From Flavobacteria bacterium BAL38 (GTDB lineage: Bacteria > Bacteroidota > Bacteroidia > Flavobacteriales > Flavobacteriaceae): 64,000 bases of DNA. The translations under genes were made by a program, and so were the position numbers. The notes beneath the pieces were generated by a model. That model did not search any database and was not told where the DNA came from. It saw nothing but the letters and a program-made list of their open reading frames with translations. Of the stretch, positions 1 through 9,225 are shown one piece after another. The stretch's first letter is position 1. Every line of letters begins with the position of its first letter. Location of the stretch: assembly GCA_000169355.1 (NCBI GenBank), contig AAXX01000001.1, positions 806,001-870,000 of the forward strand, in the 5' to 3' direction.

Positions 1-726
1 ATAGCACCGGGAATTAGAGCTTTAATATCCGTAATGAAAGAACTGGGCGAGGTTGTTGTTGTTGCTCCAGACAGTCCTCAAAGTGCCATGGGACATGCCA
101 TAACCATAAACGACACTCTGAAGCTTACAAAAGTACAAATTGACAATGAAGTTGAAAAAGAATATAGCTGTAGCGGAACACCGGTAGATTGTGTTAAAAT
201 TGCAGTAAATGAAATTCTGAAAAGAAAACCAGATTTGTGTGTTTCAGGTGTTAATCACGGATCTAATTCTTCTATAAATGTAATCTATTCTGGAACTATG
301 AGTGCTGCAGTTGAAGCCGGAATAGAAGGAATTCCCGCTATTGGATTTTCGTTGTTAGATTATAGTTGGGATGCCAATTTTGAACCTATTAAAAGTCATA
401 TTAAAAAAATAGCCTCGGAAGTTTTAAAAAACGGATTACCAGAAGGAGTTATTTTAAATGTAAACTTTCCTAAATTAGCAAAAGAAGACATAAAAGGAAC
501 TAAAATTTGCCGACAAGCGAAAGCTATGTGGCAAGAAGAATTTGATAAAAGAACCAATCCGCATGGAAAAGATTACTATTGGTTAACTGGAAAATTTGTT
601 AATTTAGACAAAGGAACAGACACCGATGAATGGGCGTTAGAAAATGGATATATTTCAATTGTTCCCGTGCAATTTGATTTAACAGCTCATCATGCAATGC
701 AACAATTAAATTCTTGGGATTTATAA
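1..726 (+). CDS. surE: 5'/3'-nucleotidase SurE (5' end outside window)
   Basis: SurE is a metal-dependent phosphatase that removes phosphate from nucleoside monophosphates and is linked to stationary-phase survival. The reading frame is open from base 1 (IAPGIRALISVMKELG), so the ATG at 34 is internal. Only the first dozen or so residues, with the TNDDG metal-binding motif, should lie upstream. The visible part shows VVAPDSPQSAMGHAIT and SGVNHGSNSS, the conserved metal and substrate loops, and the usual C-terminal region, giving about 241 residues. lpxB follows after 10 bases on the same strand, so the two are probably co-transcribed. Identity is confident; only the N-terminus is missing. Confidence 0.95.
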   Translation: MAPGIRALISVMKELGEVVVVAPDSPQSAMGHAITINDTLKLTKVQIDNEVEKEYSCSGTPVDCVKIAVNEILKRKPDLCVSGVNHGSNSSINVIYSGTMSAAVEAGIEGIPAIGFSLLDYSWDANFEPIKSHIKKIASEVLKNGLPEGVILNVNFPKLAKEDIKGTKICRQAKAMWQEEFDKRTNPHGKDYYWLTGKFVNLDKGTDTDEWALENGYISIVPVQFDLTAHHAMQQLNSWDL

Positions 727-736
727 AGACTAATTT

Positions 737-1852
737 ATGAAATATTACATCATAGCAGGAGAAGCTTCAGGCGATTTACATGGTTCAAATTTAATGAAAG
801 CTTTGTATGAAAAAGATCCATCAGCAGAAATTCGTTTTTGGGGTGGCGATTTAATGCAAAACGTAGGCGGAACTTTAGTAAAACACTATCGTGAATTAGC
901 GTTTATGGGTTTTATTGAAGTTATTATGAACTTAAAAACGATTTTGAACAACATCAAAATTTGTAAAAAAGACATTGAAACCTTTCAGCCAGATGCCATA
1001 ATTTTTATAGATTATCCTGGTTTTAACATGCGAATTGCAACATGGGCAAAAGAGCGAAATATTCCAACACATTATTATATTTCACCTCAAATTTGGGCTT
1101 GGAAAGAAAATAGAATAAAAGCCATTAAACGCGATGTAGATTATATGTATGTCATTCTTCCGTTTGAAAAAGATTTTTACGAGAAAAAACACAGCTTCCC
1201 AGTTCATTTTGTAGGACATCCGCTAATTGATGCTATTGCTAATAGAACAGAAGTTTCGGATGAAATTTTTAGAAAAGAAAACCAATTATCAGACAAACCC
1301 ATTATTGCTTTATTACCGGGAAGCAGAAAACAAGAAATATCAAAAATGTTGTCGATTATGCTTTCTGTAGTGAAATATTTTCCTGATTATCAATTTGTTA
1401 TTGCCGGCGCTCCAAGTCAGGAATATGAATTTTACCAAACGTTTTTAACTAATGAAAATGTGAAATTTATTTCGAATAAAACATATGATTTATTAAGTCA
1501 TTCGCATGCCGCTTTGGTTACTTCTGGAACTGCAACTTTAGAAACTGCTTTGTTTAATGTTCCTGAAGTAGTTTGCTATAAAGGAAGTTATATTTCGTAC
1601 CAAATTGCCAAACGCATCATCACGTTAAAATACATTTCATTAGTTAATTTAATAATGGACAAAGAGGTGGTTAAAGAATTAATTCAGGAAGAATTGAATA
1701 CGAAAAACTTGAAAATCGAATTAGAAAAAATCTTGAATTCAGAAAGTCGTACCGTTTTACTTGAAAATTATGCCCAACTAAAACAAAATTTAGGAGGCGA
1801 AGGTGCGAGCAAAAAAACAGCTGAATTAATTGTGAATTCTTTAAAAAAATAA
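737..1852 (+). CDS. lpxB: lipid-A-disaccharide synthase
   Basis: This GT19-family glycosyltransferase joins UDP-2,3-diacylglucosamine and lipid X to form the lipid A disaccharide at the inner face of the cytoplasmic membrane. The 371-residue length is normal for the family. Visible motifs are AGEASGDLHGSNLM near the N-terminus, the GHPLIDA segment near residue 160, the LLPGSRKQEI loop near 192 and the TSGTATLETAL sugar-nucleotide binding motif near 258. It follows surE by 10 bases, an order common in flavobacteria. A TAnnTTTG-like motif after its stop suggests that the next gene has its own promoter. Confidence 0.97.
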   Translation: MKYYIIAGEASGDLHGSNLMKALYEKDPSAEIRFWGGDLMQNVGGTLVKHYRELAFMGFIEVIMNLKTILNNIKICKKDIETFQPDAIIFIDYPGFNMRIATWAKERNIPTHYYISPQIWAWKENRIKAIKRDVDYMYVILPFEKDFYEKKHSFPVHFVGHPLIDAIANRTEVSDEIFRKENQLSDKPIIALLPGSRKQEISKMLSIMLSVVKYFPDYQFVIAGAPSQEYEFYQTFLTNENVKFISNKTYDLLSHSHAALVTSGTATLETALFNVPEVVCYKGSYISYQIAKRIITLKYISLVNLIMDKEVVKELIQEELNTKNLKIELEKILNSESRTVLLENYAQLKQNLGGEGASKKTAELIVNSLKK

Positions 1853-1887
1853 TTGTCTAGATTTAGCAACATCGAATGATTTTTTTA

Positions 1888-1895
1888 TATTTTTG
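1888..1895 (+). promoter_or_regulatory. candidate -7 box (TATTTTTG) upstream of comEC-like gene
   Basis: TATTTTTG matches the Bacteroidota TAnnTTTG -7 consensus and lies about 54 bases before the comEC-like start, in the only sizeable gap between lpxB and comEC. No clear -33 TTTG was seen, so this is a candidate only. Confidence 0.4.
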
Positions 1896-1948
1896 AGATA
1901 AAGAAATTCCAACTTACTTAAACTGAAACTACTTCAAAAAAAAGGTAA

Positions 1949-3961
1949 TTGAAAGCATTCAAGTTTCCCTTACTCACGATTACCATAATTTTTGCAATAG
2001 GAATTATTGCAGAATATTATATGCAATGGTCGTTTCTTGCCCTAATTTTAATTCTGGTTTTTACTAGTGGAATTCTTTCTTTATTATTCTGGAAAAGTAA
2101 AAAAATATTACTTCAAAATAGTAGTTTTGGAATCATCACTTATCTACTCGCTTTCACATTAGGAATGCTAACTTGTTATGTCCATTCGGATGTAAATTCA
2201 AAAAATCATTATTCCAAAAAATCAATTGAAGAAACCAATTCTATTCGAGCCATCGTTACGAATACATTGAAACCAAATGAAAAATACAATAAATATTTCA
2301 TCTCGCTTTCGCATTTTAATGATTCCGTTGTTTCGGGAAAAATATTACTTTATACTCCTAAAACGAATTGTAAAACATTACATTCTGGCGATGAAATATG
2401 GCTAAATGCTTCTGTTTATCCAATTCCAAAAGCTTTTAATCCGTATCAATTTGATTATTCAAACTATTTAGAAAAGCAAAATGTTTTTCATCAGGTTTAT
2501 ACCCGTGAAAATCAAATTAAAATCATTCAAACGCATAAAACAATTGGTTTTTATATTGAAAATTTAAGGGATAATTTGAGTAAGAGTTTTGATATTCATC
2601 ATTTTGAACCCAAAACCAAAGCGATTATTGATGCTCTAATTTTAGGACAACGATTGGAATTAGACAAAGAAACTATTGCCGATTATTCTAACGCAGGAGT
2701 TATACATATTTTAGCCATTTCTGGATTACATATCTCTATTATTTATTTCTTTATTGTATTCTTATTAAAACCATTAAAAAAAGTAAAATTTGGAGCCGAA
2801 ATTCAATTGCTACTTGTATTATCCATTTTATGGTTGTTTGCTTTACTTACAGGTTTACCAGCTTCGGTAACAAGAGCAGTAACATTATTCAGTTTTATAA
2901 GTATTGGAACCTATTTTAAACAACCAAAAGCAATTTATAATGCTTTGGCAATTTCCGCTTTTTTAATTTTATTAGTAAAACCAAATGCTATTTTTGATAT
3001 TGGTTTTCAATTGAGTTATGCGGCTGTTTTATCCATTGTTTTGTTTCAACCTTTTTATAAAAAGTTTTATTTTACCGAAAACAAAATCGGAATTTACTTA
3101 ACTGACATTGTTTTGGTTTCATTAGCGGCACAAATTGGTGTTTTGCCATTGAGTTTGTATTATTTCAATCAATTGCCTTTGTTATTTTTATTAGCGAATT
3201 TGGTAATTATTCCACTATCAACAGCTGTTTTAGTTGGCGGAATTATTATTTTGCTATTCAATTTTGTAATTCCTGATTTTGCAATTCTTTTGGGAAAATT
3301 ATTATCAATTATCATCCATTTAATGAACGATTACATTCATTGGATTGCTAAATTTAAAAGTGGAATTATTACGAATATTTCCTTTACAGGTTGGCTTACT
3401 TTTTCGCTTTATTTGGTGATTATTGCTTTTATTTATTGGATGTATCACACAAAAGCCAAAAACATAAAATATATTTTGGGAACCATTTTACTTTTTCAAT
3501 TGAGCTACATCAGTGTAAAATGGAGTGAAAATAACAATAGCGAATTGGTGATTTTTAATGAAAAAACAACGCTTATCGGAATAAAGAACAACCATTCTGT
3601 TATAGCATATAGCGATGTTCCTGAAAACCATAACACCACTTTAAATCATTATGTAAGTGGAACTTTTTCTGATTCGTTACGCATTTTTCCAATTCAAAAT
3701 ACACTTTCATTTAACAACAAAAGAATTTTAGTTATAGATAGTGTTGGAATTTACAAAACATCATTACATCCAGAAATTGTAGTATTAACTCAAAATCCAA
3801 AGATTAATCTTATCCGATTAATTCAAGAAATAAAACCCAAATTAATTGTGGCAGACAAAAGCAACTACAAAAACACTATTAAACTTTGGGAAGCTACTTG
3901 CAGAAAAGAAAAAATCCCTTTTCATGCCATAGCCGAAAAGGGATTTTATAAATTAAAATAA
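1949..3961 (+). CDS. ComEC/Rec2-family competence membrane protein
   Basis: ComEC proteins form the inner-membrane channel for single-stranded DNA during natural transformation. The 670 residues show two N-terminal membrane segments, a soluble DUF4131-like region (about 95-195) and a multi-spanning Competence domain (about 215-500) with the conserved HILAISGLHISI and GLPASVTRA segments. The C-terminal region is short, and I see no HxHxDH metal-binding motif, so the metallo-beta-lactamase-like nuclease domain of longer ComEC proteins appears absent or degenerate. The start is TTG after an A-rich stretch; no better ATG precedes the first hydrophobic segment. A terminator-like hairpin lies inside the last codons. 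Family is confident; a role in transformation here is inferred. Confidence 0.88.
   Translation: MKAFKFPLLTITIIFAIGIIAEYYMQWSFLALILILVFTSGILSLLFWKSKKILLQNSSFGIITYLLAFTLGMLTCYVHSDVNSKNHYSKKSIEETNSIRAIVTNTLKPNEKYNKYFISLSHFNDSVVSGKILLYTPKTNCKTLHSGDEIWLNASVYPIPKAFNPYQFDYSNYLEKQNVFHQVYTRENQIKIIQTHKTIGFYIENLRDNLSKSFDIHHFEPKTKAIIDALILGQRLELDKETIADYSNAGVIHILAISGLHISIIYFFIVFLLKPLKKVKFGAEIQLLLVLSILWLFALLTGLPASVTRAVTLFSFISIGTYFKQPKAIYNALAISAFLILLVKPNAIFDIGFQLSYAAVLSIVLFQPFYKKFYFTENKIGIYLTDIVLVSLAAQIGVLPLSLYYFNQLPLLFLLANLVIIPLSTAVLVGGIIILLFNFVIPDFAILLGKLLSIIIHLMNDYIHWIAKFKSGIITNISFTGWLTFSLYLVIIAFIYWMYHTKAKNIKYILGTILLFQLSYISVKWSENNNSELVIFNEKTTLIGIKNNHSVIAYSDVPENHNTTLNHYVSGTFSDSLRIFPIQNTLSFNNKRILVIDSVGIYKTSLHPEIVVLTQNPKINLIRLIQEIKPKLIVADKSNYKNTIKLWEATCRKEKIPFHAIAEKGFYKLK
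3909..3950 (+). terminator. terminator-like hairpin inside the 3' end of the comEC-like gene
   Basis: AAATCCCTTTTC (3912-3923) and GAAAAGGGATTT (3935-3946) form a perfect 12-bp stem with an 11-base loop, followed by TTATAAAT. It lies within the last 17 codons, so the coding sequence itself carries the stem. The T-run is short. The convergent thioredoxin-like gene ends just beyond. Confidence 0.6.
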
Positions 3962-3967
3962 AAATAT

Positions 3968-4435
3968 TTATTTTTTCTTAATGATTTGATTTGCACCTTC
4001 AAGCCATACTTTAGGTCCGCCTGCAACATAACCTGAACTGCCTAAAGCATTTAAATTTACTTTAGCATCTGCAGTTTTTGTAGCTGTAACAAACCAAACT
4101 GTTGGATATCCTCTAACCTGTAATTGCTGTTGTAATTGTGCATTTTGAGCTTTTATAGCATCTGTTTGATTGTTTTTTCTAGGAAAATCTAACTCAACTA
4201 AAACCACATTTTCTTTAGCCCACTTTATGAACTCGGGAGTTTTGAAAACTTCTTTTTGTAAACGAATACACCATCCACACCAATCGGAACCCGTGAAAAA
4301 CAAAAACATAGGTTTGTTTTCTTTCATTGAAATTTCAGATGCCTTAGACATATCGGTATGCCAAGTTAATTCGTCTTGCGCTTGTATTGTTAAGCTTGAT
4401 AATACTATAAAAGCAAAAATTATTATTTTTTTCAT
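3968..4435 (-). CDS. exported thioredoxin-fold protein (Thioredoxin_7/DUF255-like)
   Basis: This 155-residue protein has a signal peptide (residues 1-20, ending TIQAQ) and one thioredoxin domain. The redox motif is CGWC (Cys53 and Cys56) in FTGSDWCGWCIRLQ, and the cis-Pro region is GYPTVWF. It is probably a periplasmic thiol reductase or disulfide-handling protein; its substrates cannot be told from sequence. It is convergent with the comEC-like gene, with only 6 bases between stops. It lies 54 bases upstream of the POT-transporter cluster end and is probably a separate unit. Confidence 0.85.
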   Translation of the reverse strand: MKKIIIFAFIVLSSLTIQAQDELTWHTDMSKASEISMKENKPMFLFFTGSDWCGWCIRLQKEVFKTPEFIKWAKENVVLVELDFPRKNNQTDAIKAQNAQLQQQLQVRGYPTVWFVTATKTADAKVNLNALGSSGYVAGGPKVWLEGANQIIKKK

Positions 4436-4489
4436 ATTTTAAAATTTAATAAAGCAAAATTAAGCAAAATGAATGCCAAAAAAAGTTAG

Positions 4490-5962
4490 TTACTTAACTT
4501 CTTGCATTAATTTTCTAACTATTGGTGAAATTGCGATTAAAACTACTCCCGCAATTAATGCATAAAGAGCTAATTGTTGGTATCCGTCTGTGTAAGTTAT
4601 TAGTTTTTCTACTTTTGAAGCGTTTTCATTAGCACTCGACATTCCCGCTCCTAAAATTCCTGCAACATATTGCCCATAAGCACTGGCTAAAAACCACATA
4701 CCCATCATAACACCTTGTAGTTTTATGGGTGAAAGTTTCGTCATAATTGAAAGCCCTATAGGAGACAAGCAAAGCTCACCAAATGTAATAATAAAGTAGG
4801 CTAAAGTAAACATTTCTAAAGATGTCATGCCATTTACATTTGCAAAAAATCTGGTAAAATAAAATGTATAAAATGCCAATGCTAAGAATAAAAACCCTAA
4901 ACCAAATTTTACAACAGTATTCGGTTCTGCTTTTCTTGAATTTAACCAAACCCAAACCAATCCTAAAAGAGGTGCAAAAATAATTACAAATAAAGAATTT
5001 GCCGCATTATTAACTCCGTTTGGATCTAAATTAACGCCAAAAAAATCATTATCTAAATTATTCGCTGCAAATAAACTCAATGAACCTCCACTTTGCTCAA
5101 AAAATGCCCAAAAGAAAATTGAAAAAACAATGAAAACCATAGCAGCAATCAATTTTTTATTTTCTTGTAAAGAAAAATTTCGCATTTCATATAGTAAATA
5201 TAACAAAGTAATAGGTCCAATAGTATACATAAAATAATCGGTATATTCTGGATTTGAAACCATTGTCATAATTAAAGGAATTGCCACAATTGTTCCAATA
5301 TATGTAGCATATTCATATAATTTTCGTTTAGAATCTTTCAAGTGTAATAAAGGTGAAAGACCAATAGTTGCTAAACTTTTTTGAGTAAATAGAAAAGTAA
5401 CCAAACTAATTGTCATTACAATTCCGGCTAAACCGAAAGCTAAATTCCATGAATAATTTTTACCTAAATAAATACAAGCGTAACCTCCTAAAAGTGCTCC
5501 AATATTTATTCCTGAATAAAACAATGAAAAACCAGCATCTCTTCTGGCATCATTAGCTTTATACAAAGTCCCAACCATGGTAGAAATATTAGGTTTAAAA
5601 AAACCTGTACCTATAACGGTAAAAGCAATTCCTAAGAAGAAAAATTGTTTGGGATCAATTGCTAAAATTGCACTACCAATTATCATCATGATTCCTCCCC
5701 AAAAAAGAGATTTTCTATATCCTAATATTTTATCGGCAAACAAACCTCCTACAAATGTAAAAGCATATACAAAAGCTTGTGTTGCACCATATTGTAAATT
5801 AGCCACATCTTCTTTCATAAACAATTCTTGTACCATGAAAAAAGTAAGCATTCCTCGCATTCCGTAAAAACAGAAACGCTCCCACATTTCGCTAAAGAAT
5901 AAATACCAAAGTTGTTTTGGATATTTGCCTTCGAAATTCTGAATTTGTTCTAATGTTTGCAT
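4490..5962 (-). CDS. POT-family proton-coupled peptide transporter (copy 1)
   Basis: This is a 490-residue proton-dependent oligopeptide transporter of the major facilitator superfamily, expected in the inner membrane with about 12-14 helices. The ExxER proton-coupling motif is EMWERFCFYGMRG near residue 25, and the PTR2 signature FYSGINIGALLGG is near residue 150. GELCLSPIGLSIM in the C-terminal half is typical of bacterial POT proteins. Only one base separates its start from the stop of the next transporter upstream, so the two are surely co-transcribed. Likely substrates are di- and tripeptides, including those released by the DPP IV-type peptidase at the head of the cluster. Confidence 0.93.
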   Translation of the reverse strand: MQTLEQIQNFEGKYPKQLWYLFFSEMWERFCFYGMRGMLTFFMVQELFMKEDVANLQYGATQAFVYAFTFVGGLFADKILGYRKSLFWGGIMMIIGSAILAIDPKQFFFLGIAFTVIGTGFFKPNISTMVGTLYKANDARRDAGFSLFYSGINIGALLGGYACIYLGKNYSWNLAFGLAGIVMTISLVTFLFTQKSLATIGLSPLLHLKDSKRKLYEYATYIGTIVAIPLIMTMVSNPEYTDYFMYTIGPITLLYLLYEMRNFSLQENKKLIAAMVFIVFSIFFWAFFEQSGGSLSLFAANNLDNDFFGVNLDPNGVNNAANSLFVIIFAPLLGLVWVWLNSRKAEPNTVVKFGLGFLFLALAFYTFYFTRFFANVNGMTSLEMFTLAYFIITFGELCLSPIGLSIMTKLSPIKLQGVMMGMWFLASAYGQYVAGILGAGMSSANENASKVEKLITYTDGYQQLALYALIAGVVLIAISPIVRKLMQEVK

Positions 5963-5963
5963 C

Positions 5964-7616
5964 TTAATTTAATCCTTTTTCTTTCATTACCGCATTTAAT
6001 CTCTTTAATATCAATAATCCTAAACCAGTAGCAAACAATAACAATAAAGCATTTACAATAAAAAAGTTAGATTTATCTTCATAATCATACCACATACTTG
6101 CCAATACACCTGATAATTTATTTCCGATTGAAATAGATAAAAAGAATCCTCCCATCATTAATGCAGTTAAACGAGGTGGACTTAATTTTGAAACAATTGA
6201 TAATCCCATAGGAGACAAACACAGTTCGCCAATCGTAATTACACCATAAGTACCTACTAACCACCAAGGCGAAACTTTTACAGCTCCATTACTTCCTATA
6301 TGTACAGCTGCTACCATAACCAAACAAGACAACGAAGAAATAAACAACCCTAATACAATTTTAGAAGGTGTTGAAGGCTCTTTTCCTTTTCTTCTAAGTA
6401 AGGCAAAAAAACCAACCACAAAAGGTGTTAATAAGATAATCCATCCCGGATTTACAGATTGGAAAAGTTCTGTATTAATTAATGAAACTTTTTGTTCTGG
6501 TTTGGCTTCTAAACTTTCTCTTTGTTCTGATGAAACATTTGTAAAATAAACATCCTTGCCTTGCATTTTTACAGCATTATTATTTTCATCTTTTTCAGCA
6601 CGAAATTGATCATCATATTTTTGGACTTCTTTGGTTTGAAAATCCTTTTCTTCTACTAAATACATAGAAGACAATACGCTTTCCGTTGCACCTGTTACTT
6701 GTCTATCTGTATAATTATTTGCCCATCGAGTTAAGGCTGTTCCATTCTGTTTAAATACGGCCCAAAACAACATTCCTACTGCAAAAATTGCCAATAAAGC
6801 ACCTAATGGTCGTTTGTCTTCAAAATTGGCTTTAAGATATAAACGCACATAAAAAATAATTACCGGAATACATGCAAATATAAAAGCATCGGTTGAATCA
6901 CTTTTAAAAATATTACCTGGAATCATCCATCCAATTGCGCCACAAATTATGGCAGGTAAAAACACAACCCCTAAAATTTTACTTAAACTAATATCGCCTT
7001 CTTGAACTGGTTTCATCACATTTGCAGATTCTAAATGTTTTCTACCTAGTGAAAAAATGATTAAACCAAGAAACATTCCTACTCCTGCAGTAATGAAAGC
7101 GGCTCCCCAACCATATTGATTTCGCATAAAAGCAGCAATAATATTACATATAAAAGCTCCTAAGTTGATCCCCATATAAAAAATATTATATCCGGCATCT
7201 TTATTTGCTTTATATTCTTCTGTTGAATATAAATTACCTACTAGTGTTGATATACTTGGTTTAAAAAATCCATTTCCGATTATGATTAATGCCATTGAGA
7301 TATAAAAAATAGTTACATCTTGAAAACCTAATCCGATGTAACCCAACGCCATTAAGAATCCACCTAAATATATTGCTTTGAAATACCCTAAAAATCGATC
7401 CGCTAAATAGCCCCCTAAAAACGGAGTTAAATAAGTTAATGCTATGTAAGTTCCGAAAATATCATCAGCATATTTATCTGAAAAAGCAAGACCTCCCGTT
7501 GAAGACGGGTCTATCATGTATAAAACAAATATTCCAATAATTAAATAATAGCCAAAACGTTCCCACATTTCGGTAAAAAACAAAAACAATAATCCTCTTG
7601 GGTGCTTATTCTTCAT
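5964..7616 (-). CDS. POT-family peptide transporter (copy 2, with internal insert)
   Basis: This 550-residue POT transporter has the EMWERFGYYLIIG motif near residue 20 and FYMGINLGAFICN near 150. It is 50-60 residues longer than its two neighbours. The extra length is a hydrophilic, charged segment at about residues 310-385 (rich in E, K, D and Q) between membrane helices, so substrate range or partners may differ. It is followed after one base by copy 1 and preceded by copy 3, from which it is separated by a terminator-like hairpin only 12 bases before its start. Confidence 0.92.
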   Translation of the reverse strand: MKNKHPRGLLFLFFTEMWERFGYYLIIGIFVLYMIDPSSTGGLAFSDKYADDIFGTYIALTYLTPFLGGYLADRFLGYFKAIYLGGFLMALGYIGLGFQDVTIFYISMALIIIGNGFFKPSISTLVGNLYSTEEYKANKDAGYNIFYMGINLGAFICNIIAAFMRNQYGWGAAFITAGVGMFLGLIIFSLGRKHLESANVMKPVQEGDISLSKILGVVFLPAIICGAIGWMIPGNIFKSDSTDAFIFACIPVIIFYVRLYLKANFEDKRPLGALLAIFAVGMLFWAVFKQNGTALTRWANNYTDRQVTGATESVLSSMYLVEEKDFQTKEVQKYDDQFRAEKDENNNAVKMQGKDVYFTNVSSEQRESLEAKPEQKVSLINTELFQSVNPGWIILLTPFVVGFFALLRRKGKEPSTPSKIVLGLFISSLSCLVMVAAVHIGSNGAVKVSPWWLVGTYGVITIGELCLSPMGLSIVSKLSPPRLTALMMGGFFLSISIGNKLSGVLASMWYDYEDKSNFFIVNALLLLFATGLGLLILKRLNAVMKEKGLN

Positions 7617-7627
7617 ATGACATTAAT

Positions 7628-7660
7628 TAAAAAAACCTGTAACTATGTTACAGGTTTGAA
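7628..7660 (-). terminator. intergenic hairpin between POT copies 3 and 2
   Basis: AAACCTGTAAC (7633-7643) and GTTACAGGTTT (7647-7657) form a perfect 11-bp stem with a 3-base loop. On the minus strand it is followed by a run of seven T. It lies after the copy 3 stop and 12-15 bases before the copy 2 start, leaving little room for a new promoter. Confidence 0.75.
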
Positions 7661-7691
7661 AGATATAAAAAATATTTTTAAAATATATTAT

Positions 7692-9200
7692 CTATTCTGT
7701 TTGACCTTCAATATGGTCATTGTGCATTCTTTTTTCTAACCAAGAACTCAGTATAAAAAGAATTGCAGCTGCTGTACCTGACATGATGATAAACAAAATG
7801 AAAAACTCATAAAGATTTGTGATTTGGAATCCTAAAAACGAGGTTGCTCCTCCAGTTCCATCTTCACCACCAGGAATCAAAGCACTTAAAGTTCCTGCAA
7901 ATTTATTAGCAGCAGCATTTGCTAAAAACCATGTTCCCATCATTAAAGAAGACAAACGTAAAGGTGCTAATTTAGAAACCATTGATAATCCAATAGGTGA
8001 TAAACATAACTCACCAATTGTATGAATTACATATAATCCTATTAACCACCACATTGAAACTTTTTCACCTAAGCCTAAACCTTTTACAGCGATAGCAATA
8101 ACAACATATCCTAAAGCCACTAATCCTAATCCTATTGCCATTTTTTTAGGCGATGATGGTTCAAGTTTTCTTGCATATAAGAAACCCCAAATAATAGTCA
8201 TAATTGGCGCTAAAGAAATAACTGCTAATGGATTTACAGATTGAAAATAAGAAGCAGGCATTTCCCATCCAAAAATAGTTCTTTCTGTTTGTCTGTCTGC
8301 AAATAAAGTTAACGAAGCTCCAGCTTGTTCAAATGCACCCCAAAAGAAAATAACAAAGAATGCTAAAAGGAAAATTACCGTTATTCTTTGTGTTTCAATT
8401 TTTGTTAAGCTTTTATCGCTAAAAATTAATATTGGCATTGCAATCATAGCACCGTAAATAAAATAACTAATAATATCTACATCACTTTTAAACATTTGTT
8501 TGAAGTTCAACATAAAGAAGATAATTCCTATTGAACCAATAATCATTGCAATACTTTTTACATCTAATTTTTTAACTACCAATCCAATTTCTTTTCCTTC
8601 CTCAGAAATTAAATATTTTTTCTGACCTAATACAAAAGCTACAAGACCAATTAACATTCCTATACCTGCTGCTAAGAATCCCCATTTAAAATCCATAGAA
8701 CCACAAACTAAAGGAGAAAAGAAAGCTCCTAAATTGATTCCCATGTAAAATATAGTAAATGCACTATCAATTCTTCTATCATTTGCTGGATATAATTGCC
8801 CTACCATGGTTGAGATATTTGGTTTAAAGAAACCATTTCCAATAATAATTGCTGTTAAACCCATCCACATTAGAGACACTCCACCATTTGCTCCAACAGA
8901 AGCACTAAAAAACATAAAAAATTGACCAATTGCCATTAAAAGACCCCCAATGATGATACTTCTTCTATTTCCTAAATATTTATCACACAAGTAACCTCCT
9001 AAAAGTGGCGTTAAATATACTAAACCTGTATAACTTCCATAGATTTCTGAAGCATCAGCGTCTTTCATTAATAATACTTTAGTCATAAACAGAATGAAAA
9101 TTGCTCTCATTCCATAATAACTGAATCGTTCCCACATTTCTGTGAAGAATAAAAAGTACAACCCTTTTGGATGTCCTGTTTTTACTGCAGTTTTGTTCAT
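7692..9200 (-). CDS. POT-family peptide transporter (copy 3)
   Basis: This 502-residue proton-coupled oligopeptide transporter carries EMWERFSYYGMRA near residue 22, the FYMGINLGAFFSP signature near 150 and GELCLSPIGLSMVSKLAP in the C-terminal half. It starts 25 bases downstream of the DPP IV-type peptidase stop, so it is the transporter most closely tied to the peptidase. A terminator-like hairpin follows it before copy 2. The three transporters are clear paralogues, although their N-terminal helices and loops differ enough to suggest an old duplication. Confidence 0.93.
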   Translation of the reverse strand: MNKTAVKTGHPKGLYFLFFTEMWERFSYYGMRAIFILFMTKVLLMKDADASEIYGSYTGLVYLTPLLGGYLCDKYLGNRRSIIIGGLLMAIGQFFMFFSASVGANGGVSLMWMGLTAIIIGNGFFKPNISTMVGQLYPANDRRIDSAFTIFYMGINLGAFFSPLVCGSMDFKWGFLAAGIGMLIGLVAFVLGQKKYLISEEGKEIGLVVKKLDVKSIAMIIGSIGIIFFMLNFKQMFKSDVDIISYFIYGAMIAMPILIFSDKSLTKIETQRITVIFLLAFFVIFFWGAFEQAGASLTLFADRQTERTIFGWEMPASYFQSVNPLAVISLAPIMTIIWGFLYARKLEPSSPKKMAIGLGLVALGYVVIAIAVKGLGLGEKVSMWWLIGLYVIHTIGELCLSPIGLSMVSKLAPLRLSSLMMGTWFLANAAANKFAGTLSALIPGGEDGTGGATSFLGFQITNLYEFFILFIIMSGTAAAILFILSSWLEKRMHNDHIEGQTE

Positions 9201-9225
9201 AAAAAATAGTTTTAGTTTTGGTTTA

